Assembly (NCBI RefSeq): GCF_009674725.1
Contig: NZ_WKKH01000005.1
Span: forward strand, 154,033-218,032
Reading direction: 5' to 3'
Source of the DNA: Pedobacter petrophilus
Lineage (GTDB): Bacteria; Bacteroidota; Bacteroidia; Sphingobacteriales; Sphingobacteriaceae
DNA: 64,000 nt
Shown here: piece by piece, positions 17,157 through 26,574 of the stretch
Layout of the letters: every line of letters begins with the position of its first letter
Position numbering within the stretch: the stretch's first letter is position 1
Made by a program: the position numbers and the translations under genes
Notes under the pieces: generated by a model
Seen by the model: only the letters and a program-made list of their open reading frames with translations
The model's database searches: none
What the model was told of the DNA's origin: nothing

Positions 17157-18872
17157 TTATTTACCTTTTCCTTTAGCTGCAGGAGCTGATAATTCTTTCA
17201 ATTTAGCGGAAGCAAAAGTACCAGATGGATAAGCAGCTACACTTTTCTCAAAATACTCTTTCGCTTTTGCTTTATCAGTATTGAAATAGTATCCTCCAAG
17301 GTTATCGTATGCTTCTGATAATTTCTTAGCATTGGCTGTAACTAATTCTGGTTTTTCAGTTACTTTTTTAATAAACATCTCAAAATGAGGCACCATTAAT
17401 CCTTTTGGTGCTTTTTCATCATCTAACAAGCTATTTACCCTAGCACGATATAAATATGCATCAGTAGTTTCTGGAGCAAGTTGAGCTACTTTTGCAATAG
17501 AAGAATCTGCTTTAACCAATAAATCTTTAGATGGATTTTTCTTAGCAGCATACTGAGTTGCATAATCGAAGTAATAAGCTAAACCATCATAGAAATAGCT
17601 ATATAAAACACCTTTTCCATTTGGACTAGCGGCAATAACTTTGTCATAAATTTGTGCTGACTTAGCATATTTTTTAGCATCGAAGAAAGTTTTCGCAACC
17701 TCAGCTAAAGCGTCAACGTTAGTAGTGTCTTTTTCAACTGCTTTAGTAATATTGATTAATGCTAAACTATCCTGACCTGATTTTAATTGTGCTTTACCTA
17801 AATACAAATAATCAAACCCTAAAATTTTATTTGGATCTTTTTCTTTAGCAAAGAAATCATTCATACTTGTTAAGGCTTGAGGATAGTTTTTGTTCTCATA
17901 AGCCGCCCAACCTTTCATTCTTGATACTACCGCACCTTTAGAATCATTAGCAGAAACCTTAATCGCTGAAGCTACTTGTTCTAAAGTCTGAAAATCCTTT
18001 GCATAAAATAAAAATTGTGCATAACGTAATTGAGACTCTAAAGATTTGTCAGTCAAATCCATATATTTTTTATAATTCTCAATACCTTTTTTCGCTTTCT
18101 CCTGGTCTGTACCGAAACTACTCCACTGTAAGTACAGCTCACCTAATTCACGGTAAGCAGGACCGTAGTTTGCATCAGCAGCAATTACATCCTGTAATTC
18201 TTTTTCTCCTTCCGGAAAAGCTCTTGATTCTTTGTACATTTTACCAATCTGTGTCTTCGCTCTGCGGTTGTTTGGATCAACGTCACCAACACGCATATAT
18301 GGTCCTAATGCTTCAGAATTTTTCTTTTGCAATGCATATGCATCACCCAAAGCTAAGAAAACCTCTGCGTCTTTATCTTTTGAATCCAACTCATCAGCTT
18401 TAGTGATATTTGCCAAAGCGTTTGTAAAGTCTGGCTTAGATACATCATCACTTGGTTTATCTTGCGCTAAATAAGCTTTACCAATCTCTAAATAAGTTTT
18501 ATAATTTTTCTTATCCAGCTCGATTGCTTTATCAAAATTTGTTTTAGCAGATGTTGGGTTATTAGATAACATATCTGCCTCGCCTAAGCCAATTAGGTTT
18601 AAGTTATTTTTAGCATCTGCCGTTACACCCTTAGTGAAAACAGCACGGGCCGAATCAATATAACCAGTTTTTAAGTAAACTAAACCAAGATTATAATAAT
18701 TTTCACCGTTAGAAGCTTGTGAGCTCACCAATGATTTAAGCATTGATGTTGCTTTCTGATACTGTTCAGCGTCAATGGCTTTTTTCGCGTCATTTAAATT
18801 TTGAGCAAAAACTGCAGAACCCATCAACACCAAACCTACATTTAAGGTTATTGCTTTCTTTGAAATTTTCAT
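17157..18872 (-). CDS. Secreted tetratricopeptide-repeat protein
   Basis: The 571-residue protein begins with a signal peptide (KKAITLNVGLVLMGSAVFAQ, cleavage after about residue 23) and then consists almost wholly of TPR repeats, for example GENYYNLGLVYLKTGYIDSA. It is probably periplasmic and acts as a protein-binding scaffold. It is the last gene of the ExbB-ExbD-TonB operon, after a PstS-like lipoprotein. This suggests a role linked to TonB-dependent energy transduction, but no direct function is known to me. A strong terminator follows. Confidence 0.8.
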   Translation of the reverse strand: MKISKKAITLNVGLVLMGSAVFAQNLNDAKKAIDAEQYQKATSMLKSLVSSQASNGENYYNLGLVYLKTGYIDSARAVFTKGVTADAKNNLNLIGLGEADMLSNNPTSAKTNFDKAIELDKKNYKTYLEIGKAYLAQDKPSDDVSKPDFTNALANITKADELDSKDKDAEVFLALGDAYALQKKNSEALGPYMRVGDVDPNNRRAKTQIGKMYKESRAFPEGEKELQDVIAADANYGPAYRELGELYLQWSSFGTDQEKAKKGIENYKKYMDLTDKSLESQLRYAQFLFYAKDFQTLEQVASAIKVSANDSKGAVVSRMKGWAAYENKNYPQALTSMNDFFAKEKDPNKILGFDYLYLGKAQLKSGQDSLALINITKAVEKDTTNVDALAEVAKTFFDAKKYAKSAQIYDKVIAASPNGKGVLYSYFYDGLAYYFDYATQYAAKKNPSKDLLVKADSSIAKVAQLAPETTDAYLYRARVNSLLDDEKAPKGLMVPHFEMFIKKVTEKPELVTANAKKLSEAYDNLGGYYFNTDKAKAKEYFEKSVAAYPSGTFASAKLKELSAPAAKGKGK

Positions 18873-18941
18873 CGGATATTCTGTTTTTTTAATAAAAATG
18901 AAGTGTCTGTTGAGATTACTTCGTGGTTCAATTATAATTTG

Positions 18942-19847
18942 TTATTTATTTTCCTTTGTCAGGTTAATTTCCCTAGGCATTAACTTATGTGGACCAAGTC
19001 CAGATTTAAGTACAATAAGCTGGCCTCTCTGACTTCTTAACCATGTTGCAAATCCTGTGCCTAAACCATCCCTACCTTCGCAATCTATAATATTTACGTT
19101 TCTAAGAAACGGATAGATTCCATTAATCAGATTATCTTGTGTTGGCTTATAAAACTGATCATCACCAACTTCACCCTTAAGATTTTTAACACCAAGGGTT
19201 TTTATCTTTGAAAGATAACTGGCATATTTTGTATTCCTATCAGATACCCAGTCTACGCCTAAAATACCTATAAAACTTTTATCTTCCGCAATTAATTTAA
19301 GAACTTCTACACTAGAATTTTTTGAGTAAACACCTTGAGCAGGAAACTGACTAATTTTTGCCAACTGCTTGAAGTATTGAAAGGTGCTTGAGTAAGCATT
19401 ATCAAAAACCAATTTTTTAGCTGATCCTTTTCCTTGTAAAATATCAATAACTTCTTTAACGGTAATGGTGCTATCAATATTGTCTTTATTCGTTATTAAT
19501 GCTATGCCATCAACGGCGAATCTTGTAGAATTAATCCTGATTCCGCGTTGGGTGTAATACTTTTCTTCTGCTTTTGTTAATAACCTCGGCATCACAATAA
19601 CCCTAACGCTATCGTTTAAAAAGGCCGGAATAAGTTTTTCTTCTGGTTTAACCGTAAGCTGAAATTTAGCATCAGGATAATCCAAACTAAAAATACTAAT
19701 TTGTTCCTGAACAATAGGGCTCACACTCTCATCAATCAGCATTTTTAATACCCCACTGGTACGGGTTTCTTTAACCTGATTGGTCTTTTCTTTTCTTTTG
19801 CAAGAAGCGAATGCCAAGACGATAAATATAAAAAGTATGTTTCTCAT
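18942..19847 (-). CDS. PstS-like substrate-binding lipoprotein
   Basis: The 301-residue protein has a lipoprotein signal (LAFASCKRK, Cys at residue 16) and a type 2 periplasmic binding fold resembling phosphate-binding PstS. Segments such as DNIDSTITVKEVIDILQGKG and FIGILGVDWVSD are typical of that family. No phosphate ABC transporter genes are nearby. The gene lies in the TonB operon instead, so the ligand and role are uncertain. It may recruit a ligand for TonB-dependent uptake, which is inference only. Confidence 0.72.
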   Translation of the reverse strand: MRNILFIFIVLAFASCKRKEKTNQVKETRTSGVLKMLIDESVSPIVQEQISIFSLDYPDAKFQLTVKPEEKLIPAFLNDSVRVIVMPRLLTKAEEKYYTQRGIRINSTRFAVDGIALITNKDNIDSTITVKEVIDILQGKGSAKKLVFDNAYSSTFQYFKQLAKISQFPAQGVYSKNSSVEVLKLIAEDKSFIGILGVDWVSDRNTKYASYLSKIKTLGVKNLKGEVGDDQFYKPTQDNLINGIYPFLRNVNIIDCEGRDGLGTGFATWLRSQRGQLIVLKSGLGPHKLMPREINLTKENK

Positions 19848-19854
19848 TTAAGGT

Positions 19855-20082
19855 TTAATCTTTTCTGCCAAGACTTAGCAGCCTAATAAAAGCGTAGAAA
19901 ATTAGAAAGACACCTATAGCTATCCGGCCCCATGCTGGTATAAAATTGAATCGTATTGCCAGAGGTGCCCAGAATATAAAAGCTAGTCCCATTACTAAAT
20001 ACAACACAAAGGTGACTAGGCCTAAAATGAGCAAAAACCGCTGTTTAGGCGATTTTTGCTTAAAAATATCAAAATTTAACAT
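19855..20082 (-). CDS. Small two-helix membrane protein
   Basis: The 75-residue protein has two hydrophobic helices (about residues 15-38 and 50-68) with basic ends. I do not recognise a family. Its place between tonB and the PstS-like gene, with spacings of 6-7 bases on both sides, supports it as a real co-translated gene. Confidence 0.65.
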   Translation of the reverse strand: MLNFDIFKQKSPKQRFLLILGLVTFVLYLVMGLAFIFWAPLAIRFNFIPAWGRIAIGVFLIFYAFIRLLSLGRKD

Positions 20083-20088
20083 TTACTA

Positions 20089-20910
20089 TTAGTTCAATGT
20101 AAAGTTAACGTTGATGTTATACTTTACCCTTACCGGCTTACCATTTTGGATACCTGGGTTCCAGCGTGGACTAGCTTTCAATACACGGATAGCTTCTTCA
20201 TCAGTTCCACTACCCAAACCTCGGGTAACCTGGATATCTGTTAATTTACCATCTTTTTCAACTACGAAAGATAAAAACACTTTACCCTGTACGTTGTTTT
20301 CTTGTGCCATTGGCGGGTATTTAATTGCTCCACCTAAGTATTTGTAAAACTTAGCGATACCTCCCGGATATTCTGGTTGTTTTTCAATACTAACGAAGTC
20401 ATAAACCTTGTTATCATCTACCGCAACAGCAGCTTCTCTTTTCGGACCTTCACCAACTGGTTCAGCAATTACGATATCCGCAGTAGGGTCACCTTTAATA
20501 TCTCTTTGACCAGGATCTGCCTCTTTCAATTTTTCAACTGTTGGTGGTTCCTCATCACGTACCTGCTCATCTGGCTTTACGATTGGAGGTGGCATTTTTA
20601 CCTGATCCACTTTTGGTGGTGGTGGCTCTACCGGTGGTGGTGGTGGTGTTTCTGGATTTACTGGTGGCGGTGGCGCAATAATTACCTCCTGCGCTTTTTC
20701 TACTTGTTCTGTTTCATCCATTGAGCCTTTAATAAGACCATAAATTTTTGGAGCAAAGAAAAGCGCTAAAAATAATATCGAACCAATAATTAATGCCCGT
20801 GTGGTATTGGCTCCATTGCTTTTACGCAATTGGTAGGCTCCGTAGCTTTTGTTCTTTTCAGCAAAAACTACTTCAATCCACTCCTTTCTTAAAATATCTA
20901 ATTTTGACAT
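20089..20910 (-). CDS. tonB: TonB-family energy transducer
   Basis: The 273-residue protein shows the TonB layout. There is a cytoplasmic N-terminus with YGAYQLRKSNG, one membrane helix (about residues 37-57), a Pro-rich periplasmic linker rich in PPPPP runs (about 75-125), and a C-terminal TonB domain (about 180-273) ending VNFTLN. It carries the proton-motive-force energy of ExbB-ExbD to outer-membrane receptors. It is directly downstream of two exbD genes. Confidence 0.92.
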   Translation of the reverse strand: MSKLDILRKEWIEVVFAEKNKSYGAYQLRKSNGANTTRALIIGSILFLALFFAPKIYGLIKGSMDETEQVEKAQEVIIAPPPPVNPETPPPPPVEPPPPKVDQVKMPPPIVKPDEQVRDEEPPTVEKLKEADPGQRDIKGDPTADIVIAEPVGEGPKREAAVAVDDNKVYDFVSIEKQPEYPGGIAKFYKYLGGAIKYPPMAQENNVQGKVFLSFVVEKDGKLTDIQVTRGLGSGTDEEAIRVLKASPRWNPGIQNGKPVRVKYNINVNFTLN

Positions 20911-20928
20911 GATTACTGATTTAACAAA

Positions 20929-21435
20929 TTATAAAATACCCTGAGCTTTCATGGCTTCTTTTTCATTATCAAGGATATTGTCATCATCAATCTGACGAAC
21001 TTTAACCTTTAATATTTCCAATTCATCCATGATATCTACAAAGTTTTTGAAATTAGATCCGCTGGTTGGCTTAACCAACACTACGAAATCACCTTTCACT
21101 CCTGACGCGTCAGCAACTTTTCTGTTATCGATAATCGCTTTTTCAACCTGAGACAAATTTTCAAACGTTGGAGCTGTTGCACCAGCTTCTCCCATATACC
21201 AGGCTACCTTATCATTTTTACCTAATAAAATAGTCATGGTTTTAGAGGCTTTCAACTCCAATCTGTTATCCTTATTGTTATCGTCCTTATCTGGCTTTAC
21301 AATATCCATTGCTTGCGGCGTAGAAATCGTTGTGGTTAAGATAAAGAACGTTACCAAAAGAAACATCAAATCTACCATCGGCGTCATATCGACTCTTGGC
21401 GTGGCTTTCTTCCCGCCTGTGTTTAATTCTGCCAT
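20929..21435 (-). CDS. ExbD/TolR-type biopolymer transport protein (second of tandem)
   Basis: The 168-residue protein has the ExbD membrane helix with the essential Asp in DMTPMVDLMFLLVTFFILT (about residues 16-34). A periplasmic domain with a conserved C-terminal DIMDELEILKVKVRQIDDDN segment follows. It lies three bases after the other exbD and upstream of tonB. Tandem exbD genes are usual in this phylum. Confidence 0.9.
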   Translation of the reverse strand: MAELNTGGKKATPRVDMTPMVDLMFLLVTFFILTTTISTPQAMDIVKPDKDDNNKDNRLELKASKTMTILLGKNDKVAWYMGEAGATAPTFENLSQVEKAIIDNRKVADASGVKGDFVVLVKPTSGSNFKNFVDIMDELEILKVKVRQIDDDNILDNEKEAMKAQGIL

Positions 21436-21438
21436 TTC

Positions 21439-22053
21439 TTATTTTTTTCTAGCTTCAGCATTAGTAACCAATAAGAACTTGTTTACTTTTTGCTTCTGCA
21501 ATACATCAATAATTTTCTTCACTACAGGATACTCTTGTTTTGAATCTCCTTTGATACTTACACGCATTGGTTGTTGATTAACCTCAGCTGTTGCAGTACG
21601 AGCTTGCAAAACCCATGAATTTAACTGGTTGTCAGTTGAATCCGTAGGAATACCACCTTGAACACCTGGTTTCATTCGCTCACCGCCATCCAATGCTAAA
21701 AATGATTTTAGACTTGAAACCGGAACGCCGAATGATCCAACTAATGAAAAATCTTTAATTTCCTGTGGCGTAAAGTTGATTTTATACTGCTGACCAATTA
21801 ATTCTAAGGTTCTAGCCTTAACTTTTTGGCCTGCCACTTCGAAGAAAACCTTACCCTGCCCAATGGTTAATGTTGCATTGTTCTCAGCTGGCACCTTAAA
21901 TTCATACGTAGATGAAGGTGTAGATACCGCTAATGGTTCTGGTTGTTTCGCCGTAGCAGTTAATATGAAGAACGTCAGTAACAGAGCTGCAACATCGCAC
22001 ATGGCTGTCATATCTGTTACCGTACTGGTTCTTTTAACTTTAATTCTAGGCAT
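21439..22053 (-). CDS. ExbD/TolR-type biopolymer transport protein (first of tandem)
   Basis: The 204-residue ExbD homologue has the helix DMTAMCDVAALLLTFFILTAT. The key Asp is preserved, with a larger periplasmic domain and an IKGDSKQEYPVVKKIIDVLQ segment. It follows exbB with a 77-base gap and precedes the second exbD. The two ExbD proteins differ greatly in sequence and may form a heteromeric stator component with ExbB. Confidence 0.9.
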   Translation of the reverse strand: MPRIKVKRTSTVTDMTAMCDVAALLLTFFILTATAKQPEPLAVSTPSSTYEFKVPAENNATLTIGQGKVFFEVAGQKVKARTLELIGQQYKINFTPQEIKDFSLVGSFGVPVSSLKSFLALDGGERMKPGVQGGIPTDSTDNQLNSWVLQARTATAEVNQQPMRVSIKGDSKQEYPVVKKIIDVLQKQKVNKFLLVTNAEARKK

Positions 22054-22130
22054 AATATTTCTTGCTAATTTTAATAATGATGATCTTTTTCCCGGTTTTC
22101 CATAAAGCCGGTAAAAATTTTTTCAAATTA

Positions 22131-22961
22131 TTATTTATGCGAACTAGCGTAAGTTTGAACGATGCTGAATCCAGCCTCATCAATTGCATAAGTTAACTTA
22201 TCAATTTTAGAAGTTAATATGTTGTACATGATAATCGCTAATGTAGACACACCGATACCGGTCATTGTGTTAATTAACGCCTCAGAGATACCTACCGCTA
22301 ATGCTGATTGATCTGGAGCACCAGAGTTTGCTAAACCGGCGAAAGCACGGATCATACCTGTTACTGTACCCAATAGACCGATCAAAGTACCAATTGATAC
22401 TAAAGTAGCAATGATGGTTAAGTTTTGCTCTAACATTGGCATTTCTAAAGCAGTAGCTTCTTCAACCTCTTTTTGGATAGCAACGATTGATTGCTCTACA
22501 TCCAGATTAGTGTCAGCTTCAACCTCACTGTATTTTTTCAAACCTGATTTAATTACGTTAGCAACAGATCCTTGTTGTTTGTCGCATTCCGCTTTAGCAG
22601 CTTCGATATTTCCTGAATTTAATAAACCTTTTACTTTGATAATGAAAGTATCTAAGCTAGATTTTCCGCTTGCTTTACCAATTACGATTAAACGCTCGAT
22701 AGAGAAAACGATAGTAGTTAATAACAATCCGATTAAGATTGCCACGATTGGACCACCTTTAAAAGCAGTACCTGGATAATTGTTTGGTAATGGTAAGTTC
22801 TCGTTGTTGTTGTCAATAAAGTTTGAAGGATCACCTAATACGAATCTCCAGATAATAAAGCCAATTACGATACAAATAGGAATAACCAATGTTGCGAAAA
22901 CATTAGATGCACTTGAAGAGCTCTCTTTTTTAACAGTTGTTGGTTTTGGTGCGTTTGCCAT
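22131..22961 (-). CDS. exbB: ExbB/TolQ/MotA-type proton channel protein
   Basis: The 276-residue inner-membrane protein has hydrophobic helices at about residues 22-42, 70-90, 180-200 and 220-245. The MotA/TolQ/ExbB signature lies in the segment from LIGLLGTVTGMIRAFAG to ISEALINTMTGIGVSTLAI. It is the first gene of the operon exbB-exbD-exbD-tonB-small-PstS-TPR. A good promoter lies about 100 bases upstream. Confidence 0.92.
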   Translation of the reverse strand: MANAPKPTTVKKESSSSASNVFATLVIPICIVIGFIIWRFVLGDPSNFIDNNNENLPLPNNYPGTAFKGGPIVAILIGLLLTTIVFSIERLIVIGKASGKSSLDTFIIKVKGLLNSGNIEAAKAECDKQQGSVANVIKSGLKKYSEVEADTNLDVEQSIVAIQKEVEEATALEMPMLEQNLTIIATLVSIGTLIGLLGTVTGMIRAFAGLANSGAPDQSALAVGISEALINTMTGIGVSTLAIIMYNILTSKIDKLTYAIDEAGFSIVQTYASSHK

Positions 22962-23060
22962 TTTTTTTTAATTTTTAGTTTTAGTTCTTGTTTTTAATTT
23001 TTTAGCTGTTTAACTTTTGTACTACACACAACGGATTTGATCTGATTTTGTTGCGAAAAA

Positions 23061-23090
23061 CAAATTTATAAATTGATTTTAAATTACAAA
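23061..23090 (-). promoter_or_regulatory. Probable promoter of the exbB-tonB operon
   Basis: On the minus strand TAAATTTG (23061-23068) fits TAnnTTTG, and TTTG (23087-23090) lies 18 bases upstream. The rest of the 294-base spacer from exbB to pckA holds the leader and the pckA terminator. Confidence 0.55.
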
Positions 23091-23160
23091 TTAATAAATC
23101 AATAAACAATTAAATCGTTACTTAAGATTTAGTTTCCGGTAAACATACGGTATGTATAAC

Positions 23161-23187
23161 AAAAAAATTGCCTCAGCCGGAGGCAAT
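23161..23187 (-). terminator. Intrinsic terminator after pckA
   Basis: On the minus strand a GCCTC / GAGGC stem, extended by A-T pairs with a five-base loop, is followed by seven T. It lies about 70 bases beyond the pckA stop. Confidence 0.85.
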
Positions 23188-23255
23188 TCTTTCACAATAA
23201 AAACTAAAATAAAATCTAATTGCAAATTTTTCGGCCAAAAAATGCATTTTAAGGC

Positions 23256-24854
23256 TCATTTAACACAATTTAACGCTTGTTCGTGTACTTTTGACACTTT
23301 GGCTTGCTCAAATTGTTTAAAATTTTCTTCAAACGCATGCGCCAGTTCATATGCTTTTATAAAGTACTCTTCCTGATTACTCCACATTTTTGATGGGTCT
23401 AATATTTCATCCGGAACATTAGGGCAATGTAAAGGAATCATTAATTTAAAAACATGATGCTTTTTATAATGCTGATGATCCAGACCTCCGGTTAAAGCTG
23501 CTTTAATCATCGCTCTGGTAAAACTTAATTTCATTCGTTTACCAATACCATAAGGTCCGCCGCTCCAGCCCGTATTTACAAGCCATACATTTACCTCATG
23601 TTTTTTCATTTTTTCGCCTAACATTTTAGCATATACAGATGGGTGCAACGGCAGAAATGCTTTTCCAAAACAGGCAGAAAAGGTGAGTTGAGGCGCTGTA
23701 ATTCCGGCTTCAGTGCCCGCTACTTTAGCCGTATAACCGCTTAGAAAATGAAACATTGCCTGCTCAACATCTAGCTTTGAAATTGGCGGCAATACGCCAA
23801 ATGCATCAGCAGTTAAAAAGAAAATGTTTTTTGGAACCGATGCTATTGAAGGTAAAACTGCATTATCGATAAATTCAATCGGATAAGCTACCCTTGTGTT
23901 TTCTGTTTTATCAACATTTTTATAGTCTACCTGTTGAGTTCCCGGCAAGAAATTAATGTTTTCCAATAAAGCGCCAAATTTGATGGCCTTAAATATCTGA
24001 GGCTCATTTTCTTCAGTCAGCCCCACACATTTCGCATAACATCCTCCTTCAAAATTAAAAACCGAAGCATCGCCCCAACCGTGTTCATCATCCCCTATTA
24101 AATTACGTTCAGCATCCGCAGACAAGGTTGTTTTACCCGTGCCTGATAGTCCAAAAAAGATAGCCGTATCTCCATCTTTCCCAACATTCGCAGCGCAATG
24201 CATGGGTAGGACATTCTTATATAACGGAAGAACAAAATTCAAAACAGAGAAGATGCCTTTTTTAATTTCCCCGGTATAACCTGTCCCTCCAATGAGGATC
24301 ATTTTACTGGAAAAATTAATGATGGAAAAGTTTTCTTGTCTTGTACCATCAGTAGCAGGATTCGCCAAAAAACCGGGTGCTGCCATAATCGTCCATTCGG
24401 GCTGCTGCCCTAAACTTTCTCGTTCAGGGCGGAGAAAAAGATTATTTGCAAAGAGGTTTTGATAAGCTGTTTCGGTAATCACCCTAATCGAAATGGCATG
24501 AGCAGAATCAGCACAAGCTGAAGAATCACGGACATAGATTTTTTTATCCGAAAGATAAGTAGTCAGCTTATTGAACAAATGATTAAATTTTTCCGGATTG
24601 ATTTTGATATTGACATCACCCCAACAAACGGTATCCCCCGTAATATCATCGTAAACAATGAACCTATCTTTCGGCGATCGGCCTGTGAACTTTCCGGTAT
24701 CTACCGCCAAAGCTCCTGAGGAAGACAGTACGCCTTCTTTATTTAGTAAAGCTTCATCAATTAACTCCATAGGAGATAATTGATACTTAACAATAACATT
24801 TCCTCCCAGATTTAGATAGCCTAAATCTGGTGCCTGTAATTTCTTTTTGCTCAT
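23256..24854 (-). CDS. pckA: Phosphoenolpyruvate carboxykinase (ATP)
   Basis: The 532-residue cytosolic enzyme converts oxaloacetate and ATP to phosphoenolpyruvate, the first step of gluconeogenesis. The P-loop FFGLSGTGKTTLSAD (about residues 230-244), the metal-binding GDDEHGWGDASVFNFEGGCYAKC region, and RVAYPIEFI near 320 mark the ATP-dependent family. Length is typical. It has its own promoter and terminator, so it is probably monocistronic. Confidence 0.97.
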   Translation of the reverse strand: MSKKKLQAPDLGYLNLGGNVIVKYQLSPMELIDEALLNKEGVLSSSGALAVDTGKFTGRSPKDRFIVYDDITGDTVCWGDVNIKINPEKFNHLFNKLTTYLSDKKIYVRDSSACADSAHAISIRVITETAYQNLFANNLFLRPERESLGQQPEWTIMAAPGFLANPATDGTRQENFSIINFSSKMILIGGTGYTGEIKKGIFSVLNFVLPLYKNVLPMHCAANVGKDGDTAIFFGLSGTGKTTLSADAERNLIGDDEHGWGDASVFNFEGGCYAKCVGLTEENEPQIFKAIKFGALLENINFLPGTQQVDYKNVDKTENTRVAYPIEFIDNAVLPSIASVPKNIFFLTADAFGVLPPISKLDVEQAMFHFLSGYTAKVAGTEAGITAPQLTFSACFGKAFLPLHPSVYAKMLGEKMKKHEVNVWLVNTGWSGGPYGIGKRMKLSFTRAMIKAALTGGLDHQHYKKHHVFKLMIPLHCPNVPDEILDPSKMWSNQEEYFIKAYELAHAFEENFKQFEQAKVSKVHEQALNCVK

Positions 24855-24876
24855 AAATAATATTTAGTTAGTGAGG

Positions 24877-24909
24877 CAAAGTTAAACAGTTATCTATCAG
24901 AAAAACCAA
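24877..24909 (-). promoter_or_regulatory. Probable pckA promoter
   Basis: On the minus strand TAACTTTG (24877-24884) matches the -7 consensus, and a TTG (24907-24909) lies about 22 bases upstream. Transcription would start within about 25 bases of the ATG. The rest of the 373-base spacer (24855-25227) shows no gene, only AT-rich sequence and a weak inverted repeat at 25160-25185. Confidence 0.5.
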
Positions 24910-25159
24910 CATTTAAGCCAAAATATTTACATATTGTAGCAAATACACTATAAATATCTAATTGAAATTCAAATAGTTATATTCATTATAGAAAAAATAA
25001 AAAAACAGAAAAAATACACTAAGCCTTTAATTGAAAGAGAAGTTTCTTTCATCAACTGTAATTTGTTATCTATGATCAGGAATTGAAAATTAATACATCG
25101 CTGAGATAGCGGAAGAAGAATACTTAATAGCTTATATTTAAGTATTGGGAGCTGAAAGA

Positions 25160-25185
25160 CAACTTTGAATTTGCTTCCAAAGTTG
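25160..25185 (-). terminator. Possible weak terminator after the SUI1 gene
   Basis: CAACTTTG (25160-25167) and CAAAGTTG (25178-25185) form an 8-bp stem with a 10-base loop, followed on the minus strand by a broken T run. It lies about 45 bases past the SUI1 stop. The structure is weak. Confidence 0.35.
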
Positions 25186-25227
25186 CTTCTGTTATACTTT
25201 ATGTGAGTGTGGAAACTGAGAAGTGAA

Positions 25228-25578
25228 TTAACCGCCAGCTTTTTTAACCTTGTAACCGTCTTTTTGAAGAATAGCCATTACCTTATCCCGAACATCTCCC
25301 TGAATCATAATTTCGCCTTCTTTTACGGAACCGCCAACACCGCATTTGGTTTTAAGCATTTTCCCCAGAATGTCGAGATCTTCTGTTCGTCCTTTAAAAC
25401 CTGTAATTAAGGTAACTGCTTTTCCGCCCCGGTTCTTCTTATCCAGCATTACCCTTAAATCCTGATGATTATTTGGTGAGGTGACAGTATCATCAACCTC
25501 TTCATGATATTCGAAATCAGGATTTGTTGAAAACATAATTCCTCCCAGATCGCTCAAGCTATTTTTTTTAGGTTTCAT
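25228..25578 (-). CDS. SUI1/eIF1-like translation initiation factor (YciH type)
   Basis: The 116-residue protein has the SUI1 fold in its C-terminal 80 residues, with KNRGGKAVTLITGFKG and LKTKCGVGGSVKEGEIMIQGD, the segments typical of bacterial YciH and archaeal aIF1. It is thought to aid start-site fidelity on the 30S subunit. The gene follows the lipid kinase gene with a 37-base gap. Confidence 0.9.
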   Translation of the reverse strand: MKPKKNSLSDLGGIMFSTNPDFEYHEEVDDTVTSPNNHQDLRVMLDKKNRGGKAVTLITGFKGRTEDLDILGKMLKTKCGVGGSVKEGEIMIQGDVRDKVMAILQKDGYKVKKAGG

Positions 25579-25615
25579 AATCCAAAGATAAAGGAAATTG
25601 TGAATCAGAAATAAT

Positions 25616-26497
25616 CTAAGGTACGATAACGGATAACGATAGCGGATTAATCGAGGCTTCTATGGTTATGCCCATTTGCAAAGGTTCGCCGTCTACATGA
25701 ACAGCACCTGCCTTTTCCCTGGTAATCAGAATATTTTTTCCTTTAATAATTTCAATCATCTCTGATGTTTCTGCCTTCCCTTTGAGCATTACGTAGCCCA
25801 ACATTGGCAGCTTCAGTAAACTAAAGGGTTTGATGATACAAACATCCAGCAAACCATCCTTAACAGAAGCTCCGGGCGCAATAAAAACATCATTACCATA
25901 TTGTGAAGAATTGGCTACAGTAACAGCAAAAGCTGCTCTGGAAATTTCTTTTCCATCAATATTGATAATATATTTTTGAGCACGATAGCCAAATACTTCC
26001 TTTAACCCAAGTTTTACATAGCCGGCTAATCCTCTCTTCTTATCACTGGAGAACACCGCACTTAAATGAGCATCAAAACCCATTCCGGCCAAATTAAAAA
26101 AGCTCTTGTTATTGAACGTCGCTGTGTCTATTTTCTCCGTTTTTAAGCGGTTGATCGTTAAAATGGCATATCGAAGATTTTTCGGAACCTGAAGAAACCG
26201 GGCAAGGCCGTTTCCTGAACCCAAGGGCAGAATCCCCAGAATTTTATTATGCTGAAGCACCTTTGTAGCCACTTCATTTATGGTTCCATCGCCTCCTGCG
26301 GCAATAATAATATCGAAATTTTTATTTGCTGCTTCATCAGCCAATTCTGAGGCATGGCCAACATATTCCGTAAATACAAATTTTGCATTAAATTTTTCTT
26401 TATCGAGATATTTATCGATAAAATCCGGAATCCGTAATTTCCCTTTTCCACCGGAAATTGGGTTGATGATAAAAAGTATATTGAGCTTTGTGTGCAA
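25616..26497 (-). CDS. Diacylglycerol/sphingosine kinase family lipid kinase
   Basis: The protein belongs to the YegS/DagK family. The NPISGGKGK motif opens the catalytic domain, AAGGDGTINEVA is the nucleotide-binding GGDGT motif, and LGILPLGSGNGLARFL follows. The C-terminal part has VHVDGEP. No ATG is well placed. I set a TTG start at 26497 (about 293 residues). The open frame runs on to 26623 but then crosses the metK promoter and leader, so that extension is unlikely. It probably phosphorylates a membrane lipid; the substrate is not determinable. Confidence 0.82.
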   Translation of the reverse strand: MHTKLNILFIINPISGGKGKLRIPDFIDKYLDKEKFNAKFVFTEYVGHASELADEAANKNFDIIIAAGGDGTINEVATKVLQHNKILGILPLGSGNGLARFLQVPKNLRYAILTINRLKTEKIDTATFNNKSFFNLAGMGFDAHLSAVFSSDKKRGLAGYVKLGLKEVFGYRAQKYIINIDGKEISRAAFAVTVANSSQYGNDVFIAPGASVKDGLLDVCIIKPFSLLKLPMLGYVMLKGKAETSEMIEIIKGKNILITREKAGAVHVDGEPLQMGITIEASINPLSLSVIVP

Positions 26498-26531
26498 AAC
26501 GTAAAGAATGAGGGTACAAAATAATCTATAA

Positions 26532-26562
26532 TTTTCGAAATAAAGAAAATATGCTAATTTTG
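26532..26562 (+). promoter_or_regulatory. Probable metK promoter
   Basis: TAATTTTG (26555-26562) fits the -7 consensus, with TTTT at 26532-26535 exactly 19 bases upstream. The predicted start near 26569 lies just ahead of the pseudoknot leader. Confidence 0.55.
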
Positions 26563-26574
26563 TCGCATTATTAT

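Noticed and set aside
20377..20724. 115-residue plus-strand frame rich in Trp and Tyr opposite tonB
   Set aside because: Its odd composition simply mirrors the Pro-rich codons of the TonB linker on the other strand.
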